Shown one piece after another: positions 23,948 to 31,726 of a stretch of DNA of 34,029 nt; position 1 is the stretch's first letter; each line of letters begins with the position of its first letter. Source of the DNA: DSWT01 sp049975385 (GTDB lineage Bacteria; Chloroflexota; Anaerolineae; B4-G1; SLSP01); the NCBI GenBank assembly GCA_049975385.1, contig JBNGDO010000041.1, positions 1-34,029 of the forward strand, written 5' to 3'. A program made the position numbers and the translations under genes. The notes under the pieces were generated by a model, which was not told the origin of the DNA, did no database searches, and saw nothing but the letters and a program-made list of their open reading frames with translations.

Positions 23948-24043
23948 AGACTACAAAAGTCTCACGAGGGGCCTAGTTGCACAAACACTTGTGTCGAACA
24001 CGTGGTCTGCACGTCCCAATACGTGCTGAGACTTTTGTAGTCT
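23948..24043. mobile_element. MITE-like 96-bp repeat, copy 2
   Basis: It has the same 17-bp terminal inverted repeats as copy 1 (AGACTACAAAAGTCTCA at 23948-23964, complement at 24027-24043) and equal total length, in opposite orientation. It lies between the regulator's -10 box and start codon. Its outer edge (24043) is about 7 bases from the -10, at the expected transcription start, so the whole element would form the 5' end of the mRNA as a hairpin. Confidence 0.8.
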
Positions 24044-24049
24044 ACACTC

Positions 24050-24103
24050 AGCATACACCAGGGAGATTAAGATTTGATTAAGATGGCGTTCAGAAGTGGA
24101 CAA
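24050..24103 (-). promoter_or_regulatory. Pho-box promoter of the response-regulator gene (autoregulation)
   Basis: On the minus strand from 24103, four 7-mers stand at an 11-base period: TTGTCCA, TGAACGC, TTAATCA, TTAATCT (spacers CTTC, CATC, AATC). They are followed by 8 bases and TATGCT (24055-24050). TTGTCCA-CTTC closely matches TTGTCCC-CTTC of the VTC promoter. Confidence 0.75.
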
Positions 24104-24141
24104 TGCGGTAAATGCCAAGTGGCTTTGGGTGTGAACCGTGT

Positions 24142-24147
24142 TATAGT
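24142..24147 (+). promoter_or_regulatory. -10 box (TATAGT) of the M20 peptidase gene
   Basis: TATAGT lies 35 bases before the ATG, diverging from the regulator promoter. No clear -35 is seen. Confidence 0.4.
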
Positions 24148-24182
24148 GTGCTAGTAAACACAACACCAAAGCGGAGGTTACT

Positions 24183-25577
24183 ATGACCGACACAGCCCTG
24201 CAATCAAGCGTTACTTACGCACAGGCTCATACGGATGCGTTTATCGAACAATACAAGGATTTCTTGCGCATTCCCTCCATCGGCGCCGACCCGGCGTACC
24301 GCGCCGACGTGCGGCGTGCGGCGGAGTGGATCGTCGCGGAGATGGCGCGCATCGGCGTCGAGCACGTGCAGATCCTCGAAACGAAGGGCCAGCCCGCCGT
24401 CTACGGCGACTGGTTGCACGCGGACGCGGATGCCCCCACGATCCTGCTCTACGCGCATTATGACGTGCAACCCGTCGATCCGCTGGACCAGTGGGTGTCG
24501 CCACCCTTCGAACCGGACGTGCGCGAGGGCAAACTCTACGCGCGCGGCGCGGTGGACGACAAGTCCGGCGTCTTCCTGCACCTCAAGGCCGTCGAATCGG
24601 TGCTAAAGACAACCGGTAGGTTGCCCGTTAACGTCAAGTTCATCTTCGAGGGGGAGGAGGAGAGCGGATCGCCGACGATGGAGCCGGTCATTGCAGCGCA
24701 CAAGCATTTGCTCATGGCGGACGCCGTCGCACTGTCCGACGGCGGGTCGCCGGACGAGTTCCCGGGAATGATGGCGGCGGTGCGCGGCATCGTCGCGGCG
24801 GAGGTCCACGTCAAGGGGCCGGAGCGCGACCTGCACTCCGGTGGTTTTGGTGGCGTCGTCCACAACCCCATCCACATGGTCGGCAAAATCATCGCGGCGC
24901 TGCACGATGACGAGGGGCGCATCCAGATCCCCGGTTTCTATGATGACGTGAAACCCGTCTCCGCCGCCCAGCAGGCGTTGATCGAGGCCAGCGAGGAACG
25001 TGCGATCACCCGGGCGCGGGAAGTGACCGGCCTGACGACGTTCTGGGGGGTGCGCGGTTTTTCGTATGAAGAACGCGCCACCGCGCAGCCCACCTGCGAC
25101 GTCAACGGCGTTTTCGGCGGGTACCAGGGCCAGGGAACGAAGACGGTGCTGCCCGCCGAAGCCGGTTTCAAGGTGACGATGCGGCTGGTCAACGACCAGA
25201 ACCCGCGCGACATCGGCGAGAAGTTCCTCGCTTTCGTCAATAGCTTTGCGTGCGAGACGGTCGCTATTGACGCCAAGGTGTTTTCCGGATCGTGGCCTGC
25301 GGAGACGGTGATCAGCGGGCCGGTCGCGCAAGCGGCTATCGATGCGTATACGACGGCGTGGGGCAACGCGCCGAAGTTGGAGCGCACCGGTGGGTCGGTG
25401 CCCATCATCGGGATGTTCCAGCATGTGTTGGGCGTTCCGGTGGTCAGCCTGGGATTGGGGCACGGCAACAACGTCCATTCGCCTAATGAGTACTACGATC
25501 TAGCGTACTTCGATAAGAATATCGTTACGGCGATTCATTTTTACTTCAACGTGGCGAAAATAACAAGAGAGGATTAG
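24183..25577 (+). CDS. M20-family metallopeptidase (dipeptidase)
   Basis: This is a 464-residue zinc-dependent exopeptidase of the M20 family, cytoplasmic (no signal). Metal and catalytic motifs are complete: LLYAHYDVQP (H92, D94), ARGAVDDKSG (bridging D125), FEGEEESGS (general base E158, ligand E159), a late aspartate in ALSDGGSP, and the C-terminal His in GNNVHSPNEYY. The dimerisation/lid domain lies between (VKGPERDLHSGGFGGVVHNP). A GGAGG lies 5 bases before the ATG. Relatives act on dipeptides and acyl-amino acids. It is a single gene, divergent from the regulator; no functional link to it is evident. Confidence 0.93.
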   Translation: MTDTALQSSVTYAQAHTDAFIEQYKDFLRIPSIGADPAYRADVRRAAEWIVAEMARIGVEHVQILETKGQPAVYGDWLHADADAPTILLYAHYDVQPVDPLDQWVSPPFEPDVREGKLYARGAVDDKSGVFLHLKAVESVLKTTGRLPVNVKFIFEGEEESGSPTMEPVIAAHKHLLMADAVALSDGGSPDEFPGMMAAVRGIVAAEVHVKGPERDLHSGGFGGVVHNPIHMVGKIIAALHDDEGRIQIPGFYDDVKPVSAAQQALIEASEERAITRAREVTGLTTFWGVRGFSYEERATAQPTCDVNGVFGGYQGQGTKTVLPAEAGFKVTMRLVNDQNPRDIGEKFLAFVNSFACETVAIDAKVFSGSWPAETVISGPVAQAAIDAYTTAWGNAPKLERTGGSVPIIGMFQHVLGVPVVSLGLGHGNNVHSPNEYYDLAYFDKNIVTAIHFYFNVAKITRED

Positions 25578-25663
25578 GACGCAGATTTCCGCTCGGTAGG
25601 CGTGAACTTGTAATCCAAGAGAGCGTGCCACGCTTCTTAACTGTACCTGAAAGTTGTTTTTCC

Positions 25664-25746
25664 ACCGCCGAGTTCGCTGAGAACGCAGAGAAAGGCGTTG
25701 CTCGCAACGCACAAATGCTCCGCGAACTCTGCGCTCTCAGCGGTGA
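25664..25746. repeat. Dispersed intergenic inverted repeat (diverged form)
   Basis: It pairs ACCGCCGAGTTCGCTGAGA with TCTCAGCGGT and AACGCAGAGAAAGGC with GCGAACTCTGCG. It is a relative of the CACGGAGACACAGAG family and fills the gap between convergent M20 and helicase genes, where it may serve as a two-way terminator. Confidence 0.65.
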
Positions 25747-25762
25747 GAAATTTATCAGATTC

Positions 25763-27043
25763 TTAGTGGCTTGGTGAGGCCTGGCGTTTGCGCTGCGGTT
25801 GGTGTGATGCTTTCGCCGGTCGATGCGCCTGCCTACGAGAGGCGCTGTTTCGGCCTCGTCGGCGTTGCTGGTGTGCTGGCGTCCGACGGGATTGTTGTTG
25901 CCCCTGACGTTCCGGTTTGAAATCACCATAGTCAAAATCGCTCAACTTTCGCCGCTCGATCCTTTCGCCCAGCAACTTCTCGATGTTGCGTACCATCGCT
26001 TCGTCGTCCGGTTCGGTGAAGGTGAAGGCGTCGCCGCTCTGATCCACGCGCCCTGTGCGTCCGATGCGGTGCGTGTAAGCGTCCACCGTGTCGGGCATGT
26101 CGAAGTTGATGACGTGGGTGATGTCCGTCACGTCGATGCCGCGCGACGCGACGTCGGTAGCGACCAGAATGTCGAATTTGCCATCGCGGAAACCGTCTAG
26201 CGCGCGCTGGCGCTGGTTCTGCGACATGTTGCCTTGCAGGGCCGCCGCGTTGTACTTGCGCTTCAGCAGGTCGCGGGCCAGGTTGCGGGCGCGATATTTG
26301 GTGCGGGTGAAGACGAGGACGCGCCCGGTCGCCGTCTGTTCGAGCAGCGCCAGCAGCAAACTCTTCTTGAGCGTATGTGGCACGGGATAAAGCGCGTGGG
26401 ACACGCTTTCTGCCGGGGCAATCTCCCCGATTTGTACTGTGACCGGATTTTTGAGGATGGTATCCGCCAACTTGCGGATTTCATCTGGCATCGTGGCGGA
26501 GAAGAACAGCGTTTGTTGTCGCGCGGGCACGAGCTTGAGGATGCGGCGAATGTCGGGCAGGAAGCCCATATCGCACATCCGGTCGGCCTCGTCCAGCACC
26601 AACACCTCGACGTGCGAGAGGTCGATGTACCCCTCGCCGTGCAGATCGAGCAAGCGGCCTGGGCATGCCACGACGATTTCCACGCCGCGTTGTAAAGCCT
26701 GAATCTGCGGGTTCTTGCTCACGCCGCCGTAGATCGAAACGCTGCGCACGCCGGTTTGTTTGCCCAGCTCGATGTTGGCCTCGTGGGTCTGTTCGGCGAG
26801 TTCGCGGGTGGGAGCCACGATCAAGACGCGCACCTGCCGCCGGTTGCCGCGTAGCAAGCGCTGCAAGATGGGGAGGACAAAGGCAGCGGTTTTACCGGTG
26901 CCGGTTTGCGCGATGCCTAAAACATCGCGCCCCTTCAGGACGACAGGAATGGCCTGCTCCTGAATGGGGGTAGGCGTGGTATACTCCATCGCCTTGACGC
27001 CCGCGAGAATGCGCGGGTCGAGAGAAAACTGATTGAAACTCAT
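25763..27043 (-). CDS. DEAD-box ATP-dependent RNA helicase (RhlE-like)
   Basis: This is a 426-residue RNA helicase (start at 27043, MSFNQFSLDP). All helicase motifs are present in order: Q-motif (TPTPIQEQAI), motif I (AQTGTGKT), Ia (APTRELAEQ), GG, Ib (CPGRLL), II (LDEADRM), III (SAT), IV (VLVFTRTK), V (ATDVASRGIDV), VI (HRIGRTGR). The C-terminal ~60 residues are very basic and Gln/Arg-rich (RRGRNSASRRQAHRPAK), a disordered RNA-binding tail typical of RhlE/DeaD relatives. The probable role is RNA remodelling in ribosome assembly or mRNA decay. A GGAG lies 12 bases from the start, which is longer than ideal. Confidence 0.93.
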   Translation of the reverse strand: MSFNQFSLDPRILAGVKAMEYTTPTPIQEQAIPVVLKGRDVLGIAQTGTGKTAAFVLPILQRLLRGNRRQVRVLIVAPTRELAEQTHEANIELGKQTGVRSVSIYGGVSKNPQIQALQRGVEIVVACPGRLLDLHGEGYIDLSHVEVLVLDEADRMCDMGFLPDIRRILKLVPARQQTLFFSATMPDEIRKLADTILKNPVTVQIGEIAPAESVSHALYPVPHTLKKSLLLALLEQTATGRVLVFTRTKYRARNLARDLLKRKYNAAALQGNMSQNQRQRALDGFRDGKFDILVATDVASRGIDVTDITHVINFDMPDTVDAYTHRIGRTGRVDQSGDAFTFTEPDDEAMVRNIEKLLGERIERRKLSDFDYGDFKPERQGQQQSRRTPAHQQRRRGRNSASRRQAHRPAKASHQPQRKRQASPSH

Positions 27044-27284
27044 TGTAACACGTACTCCTTGACTGTATTGAGCCAAGTCGCACGCTTGACCCTGAATGAA
27101 ACTGAAGGGTTATTATACCATACCCGGTGTTGCATTTTTGATTTGCCACTCAGTGCGCTTGTGCTACAATACCACCATTCATCAATCTTCTGCCGCAGTT
27201 ACAACGCAATACCGCATCTTGCCAGTCTTGGTGTTCACAAAATGCTCTGAGAGGATTGCCAGATCTCTACACCGTGGAGGATCG

Positions 27285-27984
27285 ATGGAAAGTATTGCTG
27301 CACCGATTACGGTGGTGGTCGCCGACGACCACGAAGTCACGCGGCTAGGTCTTCGGAGCCTGTTGCAAGCCGCGCCGGATATCGAGTTGGTAGGCGTGGC
27401 CGCCGATGGCGATGAGGCACAGCAGTTGATCTCCCAGTTGAAACCGCACGTCGCCGTACTGGATTTGGTCATGCCGGGCGCATTGCCGGTGGACATTACT
27501 GCTGTGGGCCGCTCAAAATCACCCTGAGACCGCCGTGCTGGTTCTGACGGCGCACGACCGCGACTATTACTTGTCGCAGATGCTGGATGCCGGCGCTGCC
27601 GGCTACCTGGACAAGAACACGCGGGGGGAAGCCTTGTTGGATGCTATCCGCCAGGCGGCGTATGGTCAGATATTGTTCACTCAAGAGCAGCGCCGGCGCG
27701 CGTTGAACTGGCGCGAGAACGTGCAGACGGTGTGGGAGAGCCTGACGACGCGAGAACGCGAGGTGTTGCGCTTGATGGGAGAGGGTTTGAGCAATCGTGA
27801 TATTGGGGCGCGTTTGGGGATTGCCGAGAAGACGGTAGGCAAGTACGTCAGCGCCGTATTGGATAAACTAGGTCTGAGTTCACGTACCGAAGCGGCGTTG
27901 TGGTGGCGTGATGCCGGGTTGGGTGCGGGACAGCACGCAGGGGGGAAAATTACCCATACGGAAGGGAAGGAATTCCCCCCATAA
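27285..27984 (+). pseudogene. NarL/LuxR-type response regulator gene, frameshifted
   Basis: A two-domain regulator is split across two frames. The first part (from ATG 27285, GGAGG 4 bases upstream) carries VVVADDHEVTRLGL and the phospho-acceptor region VAVLDLVMPG. Near 27497-27503 (ATTACTGCTG) one extra base shifts the frame, and the old frame stops at 27527. In the new frame (WAAQNHPETAVLVLTAHDRD) the receiver continues with GYLDKN and then the LuxR-type helix-turn-helix (LTTREREVLRLMGEGLSNRDIG, in part; EKTVGKYVSAVLDKLG). Everything else is conserved, so it is either a very recent mutation or a sequence error. No partner kinase is adjacent. Confidence 0.8.
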
Positions 27985-27999
27985 AGATGGGTAATTTTC
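27945..27999 (+). terminator. Hairpin overlapping the end of the NarL-type regulator gene
   Basis: A perfect 13-bp stem GAAAATTACCCAT (27945-27957) pairs with 27987-27999, and the stop codon lies in the loop. The stem base ends in TTTTC. It directly precedes the promoter at 28003 and probably separates the two transcripts. Confidence 0.55.
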
Positions 28000-28002
28000 G
28001 GG

Positions 28003-28032
28003 TTGACAACGCGCTGGCGGTTAAGGTACAAT
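28003..28032 (+). promoter_or_regulatory. Promoter of the C39-like peptidase gene
   Basis: A perfect -35 TTGACA (28003-28008), an 18-base spacer and TACAAT (28027-28032) form the best sigma-70-like promoter in the window. The leader contains a small hairpin GCGCCAT/ATGGCGC (28044-28063) before the GGAGG site. Confidence 0.75.
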
Positions 28033-28096
28033 TTATTTATGGAGCGCCATTGCGGGATGGCGCGTTGTCATTCAATCAAACAAATGGAGGTAAACC

Positions 28097-28897
28097 ATGA
28101 AACGCTTATTGATGTCTCTGAGTCTGGCCATTGTGTTGTTGTCGCTGCTGATAGGGCCTCAAGGTGTACAGGCAGATTCATTACTGCCGCCAGTGCATAG
28201 CGAGCAAAGTACAAATAATGCCTTCTGTCCAGCGTGTCAAGTATACTCTCTTGATTCGGTTGCTGCATGGGATGCAGTTAAGTTTTCAACGGTCTTATCG
28301 CCCTTGAGTTTTGATGAAGCTCCCGGTGTTAGCTATGAAATTGCAGAAACTTTACCGATTCTCGAAGCGCCACTAGAGGCGTACGATTTTGATATGTCGC
28401 TAAACCGCAATTGGAATATTTGGCTTCCCATCCCAGCACTCAGTCAACGCAATCCTGCATGGGCTAATGAAATAATGCAAACATGTGGTCTCACGATAGG
28501 AAGTGCAGGGTGTCTTTTAACTTCGGCCACAATGGTTTTTCAGTTTTATGGCTCAAGTAAAAATCCAAAGCAGGTAAATGAATGTATGGGTAACAAGGCT
28601 TGTCCGTGGCATTTTGCGGAAGGCGCTGATAACTGTAGTGAAAACAAGGCCGGTTTTTTAGGTATATACAATTCCACGTACGACAATTTTGTTTGGGCAC
28701 TTTCCCAAGGATATCCTCCGATTTTGGAGGTTGGAGCGCATTGGGTCGTTATCTACGGAGTTAGTGGAAGTGGAACAGAAGATAGCCACTATTACATTGT
28801 CGACCCTTGGGATGGCAATTCCAAGTCATTAACTGTCTACAGTGGCGCGCCAAAAGGACGCTTGGCAATTTATGCTCGACGCACTTGGACAAAGTGA
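28097..28897 (+). CDS. Secreted C39-like (papain-fold) cysteine peptidase
   Basis: This 266-residue protein has a Sec signal peptide (MKRLLMSLSLAIVLLSLLIG...VQA) followed by a region of about 80 residues without recognisable domain that holds a CPAC pair (C44/C47). A peptidase_C39_2-like domain follows: the catalytic Cys in GSAGCLLTSATMVF (C139), His in GAHWVVIYGV (H215) and Asp in YIVDPWDG (D236). It is therefore probably an active extracellular cysteine peptidase or related bacteriocin-type processing enzyme. A GGAGG precedes the ATG. The gene is strikingly AT-rich compared with its neighbours, which suggests recent acquisition. The next gene follows within 8 bases or overlaps. Confidence 0.82.
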   Translation: MKRLLMSLSLAIVLLSLLIGPQGVQADSLLPPVHSEQSTNNAFCPACQVYSLDSVAAWDAVKFSTVLSPLSFDEAPGVSYEIAETLPILEAPLEAYDFDMSLNRNWNIWLPIPALSQRNPAWANEIMQTCGLTIGSAGCLLTSATMVFQFYGSSKNPKQVNECMGNKACPWHFAEGADNCSENKAGFLGIYNSTYDNFVWALSQGYPPILEVGAHWVVIYGVSGSGTEDSHYYIVDPWDGNSKSLTVYSGAPKGRLAIYARRTWTK

Positions 28898-28904
28898 AAC
28901 GACT

Positions 28905-30011
28905 GTGAATACTCGATGGATACTTGTCTTGCTCTATATCTTGTTGGCTTTGTCACTCACTGGCTGTGGGCTTCTATCTGAGGTGGCAGTGGAGACGCCT
29001 TCTGCAGAGCTTGCATCTAAAAAGCCCGTTCAACCATCAACGCTGAGTGCGACAGCGCTGCCGTCTTCTACACCAACTGTCAGCCCTGTGCTATCTGCCA
29101 ACCCTACGCCAACTGTCAGTCCCACACCGCTCGCCGCTTCCGGCTGGATCGCTTTCGTGGGGAAAGATCAACAATTGTGGCTCACGATGCCCGCCGGACA
29201 GCGCCAGGGGCCGCTCACCTCAGAAGGGCAGGTCGAATCTCCGGCTTGGTCGCCTGATGGGAAGACCCTGGCCTACATTCATCAGGTGGATGAGCAGAAC
29301 CTCGGTCAGGTCATGCTCTACAATTTGGACGAAGAGCGAAGTGCAGCGTTCGTTGAGGCGCCGGAACGTTCCGGGGCGCTGGAATGGTCGCCGGATGGAC
29401 GCCACCTGCTCCTGGACAGCGGTACCGGCGCCGTCCGTCAGTTGGCTATCGTCGAAGTCGCTTCCGGCGCCGTCTTGTACGAGACGAGCGCCCTGGGATC
29501 CGCCTGGTCGCCTGACGGCCTCCATTTAGCGTTGGGGCTGTGCCAGCCTCTGGAAACACCTCTCTCTTTGGAAACCGGCGACTCCGTTAGTTTGGTCATC
29601 TTGACGTTGGAGACGGGAGAGAAACAGGTCATCTTCGAGGGGACATCCAAGCAGCTCTATTTTCCCCGCGCGTGGTTGCCCGATGGTCGATTGCTCTTCG
29701 ATCAACTGGATTGGGATGAGCGGATTCAGACAGGCGACTATGCGCGTTGGACGGCGACTTACACCTCCGGGCATATCGACGAACCACAGCCCGCGCAGGA
29801 CATCCCCGCCGCCTTTGATCGGGACGCAATCCTGGCACGTCTGCCGGATGAATTCCGTAGCGCCTCGACGCACAGCTTCTCCTGGTCGTCCGACGGTCAG
29901 TGGATTGTCTTCCAGTTCGGCAACGGCATCTACTTATTCGACTGGAAGGCCGGTGGAGAACCGCGCTATCTCGCCGACGGAACGTCGCCGGTCTGGCAAC
30001 CCTTGCAATAG
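28905..30011 (+). CDS. Beta-propeller (TolB/WD40-like) lipoprotein
   Basis: This is a secreted lipoprotein. I prefer the GTG at 28905 (368 residues), which gives a compact lipoprotein signal (NTRWILVLLYILLALSLTGC); an ATG at 28872 inside the preceding gene is the alternative. A Ser/Thr/Pro linker (to about residue 75) is followed by a propeller of PD40-type blades: SPAWSPDGKTLAYI, LEWSPDGRHLLLD, SAWSPDGLHLALG, AWLPDGRLLFD and FSWSSDGQWIVFQFG. Such proteins bind partners or ligands outside the cell; no enzyme motif is seen. It probably shares the promoter at 28003 with the C39-like gene, although its base composition is typical of the host. Confidence 0.85.
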   Translation: MNTRWILVLLYILLALSLTGCGLLSEVAVETPSAELASKKPVQPSTLSATALPSSTPTVSPVLSANPTPTVSPTPLAASGWIAFVGKDQQLWLTMPAGQRQGPLTSEGQVESPAWSPDGKTLAYIHQVDEQNLGQVMLYNLDEERSAAFVEAPERSGALEWSPDGRHLLLDSGTGAVRQLAIVEVASGAVLYETSALGSAWSPDGLHLALGLCQPLETPLSLETGDSVSLVILTLETGEKQVIFEGTSKQLYFPRAWLPDGRLLFDQLDWDERIQTGDYARWTATYTSGHIDEPQPAQDIPAAFDRDAILARLPDEFRSASTHSFSWSSDGQWIVFQFGNGIYLFDWKAGGEPRYLADGTSPVWQPLQ

Positions 30012-30076
30012 GTCAGCGCAGGTGAGGGTGCTGCTGTTTCGTTAAGTAAACGTCTCTAACGCATAACAATGTCTAT

Positions 30077-30110
30077 GAGCCTGGGAATTCTTTCCCAGGC
30101 TCGTTCTTTT
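30077..30110 (+). terminator. Rho-independent terminator after the propeller gene
   Basis: An 11-bp stem GAGCCTGGGAA (30077-30087, with 30092-30102) and a 4-base loop are followed by a T-rich tract (GTTCTTTT). Confidence 0.85.
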
Positions 30111-30139
30111 GCTGTGTGGGTGTTTGTTAGCGTGAGCGA

Positions 30140-30167
30140 TTGCCGTTTTGCCGCGCCATGCTACACT
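30140..30167 (+). promoter_or_regulatory. Candidate promoter of the alpha/beta hydrolase gene
   Basis: TTGCCG (30140-30145), a 16-base spacer and TACACT (30162-30167) lie upstream of the GTG start; TATAGT at 30174-30179 is an alternative -10. Confidence 0.35.
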
Positions 30168-30200
30168 TGTGTCTATAGTGTTGGATGGCGAGGAGGTGAT

Positions 30201-31325
30201 GTGCTACATCTGGTATTGTTGATAGGGGGGATGTTGCTATTGGCAGCGTGTACCACACCGGAGATCACGTCCATGCCCACGCCGACGTTGCTTCCCACGC
30301 ACACCTTAGCCCCTACCGCAACGCCAACGATCACGCCCACGCCGCCTCCCACCGCCACATCGACGCCCACCGCCACGCCGACCGCCACCGCAACGCCCAC
30401 ACCCACGCCGACGCCCATGCACCCGCTGATGATCGCCGTGATGCGCGAACAAGCCTATCCTGGCAGCGAGATCGTCGTCGAGCAAACGCTGTCGCCTGGT
30501 GCCAACTACGATCGCTACGTCGTCTCGTACCTGTCCGAAGGCTTGAAGATTTACGCGCTGCTCACGATCCCGCGCGGCGCGAAACCCGCCGCCGGCTGGC
30601 CGGTCATCGTCTTCAACCACGGCTACATCCCGCCGGCGCAGTACCGCACCACCGAGCGGTATGTGGCTTATGTGGACGGCTTCGCGCGCAACGGCTACAT
30701 CGTCATCCGCCCGGACTATCGCGGGCACGGCGACTCGGAGGGCGAACCGGCCAACGCCTACGACACCCCGGCCTACACGATCGACGTGCTCAACGCGATG
30801 GCCTCGGCGCAGCGCTTGCCGGAGGCCGATCCCGACCGCGTAGGCATGTGGGGCCACTCGATGGGCGGGACGATCACGCTGCGGGCGATGGTGGTCAGCC
30901 CTGACATCAAGGCCGGGGTGATTTGGGCCGGCGTCGTCGCCGATTACCCAGAGCTGATGGATCGCTGGCAGCGCCGCTTCATGACCTCCTCCACGCCCGG
31001 CGCGGGAACCCCAACACCTCCCCGTCGTTGGGGCGACATCCTGTTCACCTACGGAACGCCAAACGAAAATCCCGCCTTCTGGGCTTCGATTGATCCGTGG
31101 GCCTATCTCACCGAACTCTCCGGACCGCTGCAACTGCACCACGGCACGAACGACACCTCCGTTCCTGTCGAATACTCCGAAGACCTGTACGCGCAATTGC
31201 AGGCCGAGGGCGTCGCCAGCGGGTTGTACATTTACCAGGGCGACGATCACAACCTCGTCGGTAACTTCAGCGCGGCGATGCGGCGCTCGGTAGAATTCTT
31301 CGATTTATACGTCAAAGGTGACTAA
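30201..31325 (+). CDS. Alpha/beta-hydrolase lipoprotein (S9/dienelactone-hydrolase-like)
   Basis: This is a 374-residue lipoprotein. The GTG at 30201, 4 bases after GGAGG, is chosen because it gives a clean lipoprotein signal (LHLVLLIGGMLLLAAC, C17); the longer open frame from 30069 overlaps the terminator. A Thr/Pro-rich linker (about 25-72) precedes an alpha/beta-hydrolase domain. This has the oxyanion strand VIVFNHGY, RPDYRGHGDSEG, the nucleophile elbow GMWGHSMGG (S220), Asp in HGTNDTSVP (D318) and His in GDDHNL (H350), so the triad is complete. It resembles prolyl-oligopeptidase-type (S9) domains without the propeller. Substrate unknown; it acts outside the membrane. Confidence 0.9.
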   Translation: MLHLVLLIGGMLLLAACTTPEITSMPTPTLLPTHTLAPTATPTITPTPPPTATSTPTATPTATATPTPTPTPMHPLMIAVMREQAYPGSEIVVEQTLSPGANYDRYVVSYLSEGLKIYALLTIPRGAKPAAGWPVIVFNHGYIPPAQYRTTERYVAYVDGFARNGYIVIRPDYRGHGDSEGEPANAYDTPAYTIDVLNAMASAQRLPEADPDRVGMWGHSMGGTITLRAMVVSPDIKAGVIWAGVVADYPELMDRWQRRFMTSSTPGAGTPTPPRRWGDILFTYGTPNENPAFWASIDPWAYLTELSGPLQLHHGTNDTSVPVEYSEDLYAQLQAEGVASGLYIYQGDDHNLVGNFSAAMRRSVEFFDLYVKGD

Positions 31326-31331
31326 CTTACG

Positions 31332-31382
31332 TTCTCAAAATGAGAAAAATCGGCTATAATAAGTTAATAGTACAAAATGTAC
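31332..31382 (+). promoter_or_regulatory. Promoter and palindromic operator of the second Phd/PIN pair
   Basis: TTCTCA (31332-31337), a 17-base spacer and TATAAT (31355-31360) form the promoter. Just downstream, GTACAAAATGTAC (31370-31382) is a perfect 5-bp inverted repeat with an AAA centre, a likely site for autorepression by the antitoxin-toxin complex. Confidence 0.6.
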
Positions 31383-31396
31383 GAAAGGAGCGATTG

Positions 31397-31726
31397 ATGG
31401 AGACCCAATCTGTTACCTTGACGGAATTCAAGCAGAACCTCGGCGAATTGGTGAACCGCGCCGCGTATGGGAATCTGCGTATCGAACTCGTCTCGCGGGG
31501 CAAAGCAAAAGCAGCGCTCATCAGTGTAGAAGACCTGCGCCGTTTGGAGGTACTGGAACAAACGCAAAATCAGCAGCAATTGTATGTTCAGCGGCAGCGC
31601 GCGGTGCTTGATGAGGCGCGCATCCTGCGCGAGCGTATGGAAGAAGCCGGCGTTGAAACCGATAGTGCAACGATTCTATCTGAACTCCGTGAGGAACGTA
31701 CCGATGAACTCATGGGTCTGCGTTGA
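31397..31726 (+). CDS. Phd/YefM-type antitoxin (second pair)
   Basis: This is a 109-residue antitoxin starting at METQSV (31397; AAAGGAG upstream; the earlier in-frame ATG at 31340 lies over the promoter). The Phd/YefM signature is clear: VTLTEFKQNLGELVNRAAYG, IELVSRGKAKAALISVEDLRRLE. The C-terminal half is a long charged helix (QNQQQLYVQRQRAVLDEARI) that should wrap the toxin. The gene overlaps the toxin start by 23 bases. It is not closely similar to the antitoxin at 7063, so the two pairs are separate acquisitions. Confidence 0.9.
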   Translation: METQSVTLTEFKQNLGELVNRAAYGNLRIELVSRGKAKAALISVEDLRRLEVLEQTQNQQQLYVQRQRAVLDEARILRERMEEAGVETDSATILSELREERTDELMGLR

